A stretch of DNA of 14,499 bases from positions 1-14,499 of the forward strand of contig CAZLLV010000035.1 of the NCBI GenBank assembly GCA_964560325.1, read 5' to 3'. Position 1 is the first letter of the stretch. Every line of letters starts with the position of its first letter. This DNA is from CAZLLV01 sp964560325. GTDB lineage: Bacteria; Acidobacteriota; Thermoanaerobaculia; Multivoradales; DATKCC01. A model generated the notes under the pieces. That model had not been told where the DNA came from and made no database searches. It saw nothing but the letters and a program-made list of their open reading frames with translations. Below are positions 13,485 through 14,499 of this stretch, one piece after another. The position numbers and the translations under genes are program-made.

Positions 13485-13912
13485 ACGACGCCGCAGGCTC
13501 CGCCGACGCCCTCCGGGTGCGATGCGAGGACGAGGTCTTCGCGCTCCACCGGTTCTTCCAGGACTGGTACCTGGGGAAGATCGAGGACCCGAACGGCGAG
13601 GCGTTCTCGCGCGTGAGCGAGGTGCTGGCGGAGGAGTTTCACCTCGTGACGCCGGCGGGGAAGATGCTCGGCCGGAGCGAGATCCTGGCGACCGTCCGCG
13701 GCGCCTACGGTTCGAAGCCCGCGGACTTCCGCATCCGCACGGAGAAGTGCCACTTCCGGGTCGGCGGCCGGGGGCTCGGTGTCGTGACCTACGAGGAGTG
13801 GCACGACGAGGGCGGGAAGAGCAAGGGCCGGCTTTCGACCGCGGTGTTCCAGGACCGGGCGGACGCGCCGCACGGCGTGCGCTGGGTCCACGTCCATGAA
13901 ACGTGGTTGTAG
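13481..13912 (+). CDS. SnoaL/NTF2-like (DUF4440-type) small protein
   Basis: 143 residues, soluble, no signal peptide. The layout fits the NTF2-like cone fold: an N-terminal helix pair (14-32, with LHRFFQDWYLGK), then LAEEFHLVTPAGKMLGRSEILATVRG (49-74), then strands FRIRTEKCHFRV (83-94), GLGVVTYEEWHDE (98-110), RLSTAVFQDR (117-126) and RWVHVHETWL at the end. Such proteins are either small enzymes or ligand binders; no catalytic set can be named here. Its ATG overlaps the VanZ stop (ATGA 13481-13484), indicating coupled translation, so it may serve the membrane protein. It ends 3 nt from the end of the convergent kynureninase gene. Confidence 0.75.
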   Translation: MNDAAGSADALRVRCEDEVFALHRFFQDWYLGKIEDPNGEAFSRVSEVLAEEFHLVTPAGKMLGRSEILATVRGAYGSKPADFRIRTEKCHFRVGGRGLGVVTYEEWHDEGGKSKGRLSTAVFQDRADAPHGVRWVHVHETWL

Positions 13913-13915
13913 TTT

Positions 13916-14499
13916 TCAGGTCACGGCCGCGCGGGTCCGGAACCTCTCCTCCTCGTACTCCTTCGTCTCCAGGACCTCCTTCAGGTGCCCGACGGCGGCG
14001 CGGACGTCGGCGTAGCGGAGGTAGAGGGGGGCGAGGCCGAAGCGGAGGATGTCGGGGGTGCGGAAGTCGCCGATCACGCCGCGGGCGATGAGCGCCTGGA
14101 CGATCGCGTAGCCCTCCGGGTGGCGGAGCGAGACCTGGCTGCCGCGGCGTGACGGCTCGCGCGGGCAGGCGATCTCGAGGCCCAGGCCCGCGCACTCGGA
14201 CTCGACCCGCTCGAGGAAGAGCTGCCCGAGCGCCAACGACTTCTCCCGCACCCGCTCCATGTCGACCCTCTCGAACACGTCGAGCGCCGCGTCGAGCGCC
14301 GCCATCGAGAGGATCGCCGGGGTGCCGGCCTGGAAGCGGCGCACGTCGGGGGCCGGGCGGTACTCGGGCTCGAAGGCGAACGGCGCCGCGTGGCCGAGCC
14401 AGCCCTGGAGGGGCGAGCGGAGCGCCCGCTGGTGGCGCTTGGCGACGTAGACGAAGGCGGGCGAGCCCGGGCCGCCGTTCAGGTACTTGTAGGTGCAGC
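13916..14499 (-). CDS. kynU: kynureninase, C-terminal part, 5' end outside the window
   Basis: PLP enzyme that cleaves kynurenine or 3-hydroxykynurenine to anthranilate (or its 3-hydroxy form) and alanine, in tryptophan breakdown. 193 codons plus two bases of another are visible. Reading from the window edge: CTYKYLNGGPGSPAF, whose Lys (codon 14486-14488) is the expected PLP-binding residue, then LQGWLGH, FEPEYRPAPDVRRFQAGTP, and the C-terminal domain with RGSQVSLRHPEGYAIVQALI, RGVIGDFRTPDILRFGLAPLY and a helical tail. The first two thirds of the protein (normally about 400-430 residues) lie beyond base 14499. An internal GTG at 14342-14344 is not the start; homology continues upstream. It is convergent with the SnoaL-like gene, 3 nt apart. 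Confidence 0.92.
   Translation of the reverse strand, partial: CTYKYLNGGPGSPAFVYVAKRHQRALRSPLQGWLGHAAPFAFEPEYRPAPDVRRFQAGTPAILSMAALDAALDVFERVDMERVREKSLALGQLFLERVESECAGLGLEIACPREPSRRGSQVSLRHPEGYAIVQALIARGVIGDFRTPDILRFGLAPLYLRYADVRAAVGHLKEVLETKEYEEERFRTRAAVT

Noticed and set aside
1..14499. tRNA, rRNA, CRISPR arrays, integrase, transposase or attachment sites
   Set aside because: Looked for conserved tRNA arms, regularly spaced repeats and mobile-element protein motifs; none were found. The only repeats are the two palindromes near 6318-6466 and short chance repeats.

Overview
The window is very GC-rich and gene-dense, with short intergenic gaps, several start/stop overlaps and strong G/C preference at third codon positions. 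The gene set (a long-form HflX with an N-terminal extension, a dual PilZ protein, DusA, a NOL1/NOP2/Sun methyltransferase, kynureninase, VanZ and BrkB membrane proteins) suggests a free-living bacterium. Acidobacteriota is my best guess, with Myxococcota or a relative as the alternative. This is an inference from gene style, not from a phylogenetic marker.

Layout. (1) 1-1053, +: 3' part of a NagZ-type glycoside hydrolase family 3 enzyme. (2) 1054-1308: the longest gap, with a hairpin and a good sigma70-type promoter. (3) 1309-3056, +: two translationally coupled genes for exported proteins of unknown function; the second has an 11-glycine linker and a Cys-rich C-terminus. (4) 3129-6379, +: hflX (apparently starting at AUC), a PilZ-domain gene 3 nt behind it, and rsmE. 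(5) 6380-6476: an inverted repeat between convergent genes. (6) 6477-7643, -: a pyrD-like gene, divergent from (7) 7712-8551, +: a YihY/BrkB membrane protein. (8) 8451-9683, -: a lipoprotein gene whose 3' end probably carries a frameshift. (9) 9751-13912, +: dusA, an rRNA-methyltransferase-like gene, a VanZ-domain membrane protein and a SnoaL/NTF2-like gene, packed as an operon. (10) 13916-14499, -: C-terminal part of kynureninase.

How they fit together. HflX, RsmE, DusA and the NOL1/NOP2/Sun protein all act on the ribosome, rRNA or tRNA, so the window is enriched in translation upkeep. The PilZ gene tied to hflX hints at c-di-GMP input. NagZ (wall recycling), PyrD (pyrimidine synthesis) and KynU (tryptophan/kynurenine breakdown) are separate metabolic genes. 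No tRNA, rRNA, CRISPR array, integrase or transposase was seen.

The points I consider most worth checking are: the AUC start and JAMM-like N-terminal motif of HflX; the uncharacterised secreted gene pair with its compositional break at the glycine linker; a catalytic Cys where class 2 PyrD has Ser; a palindromic repeat that became the C-terminal tail of RsmE; and the lipoprotein frameshift.
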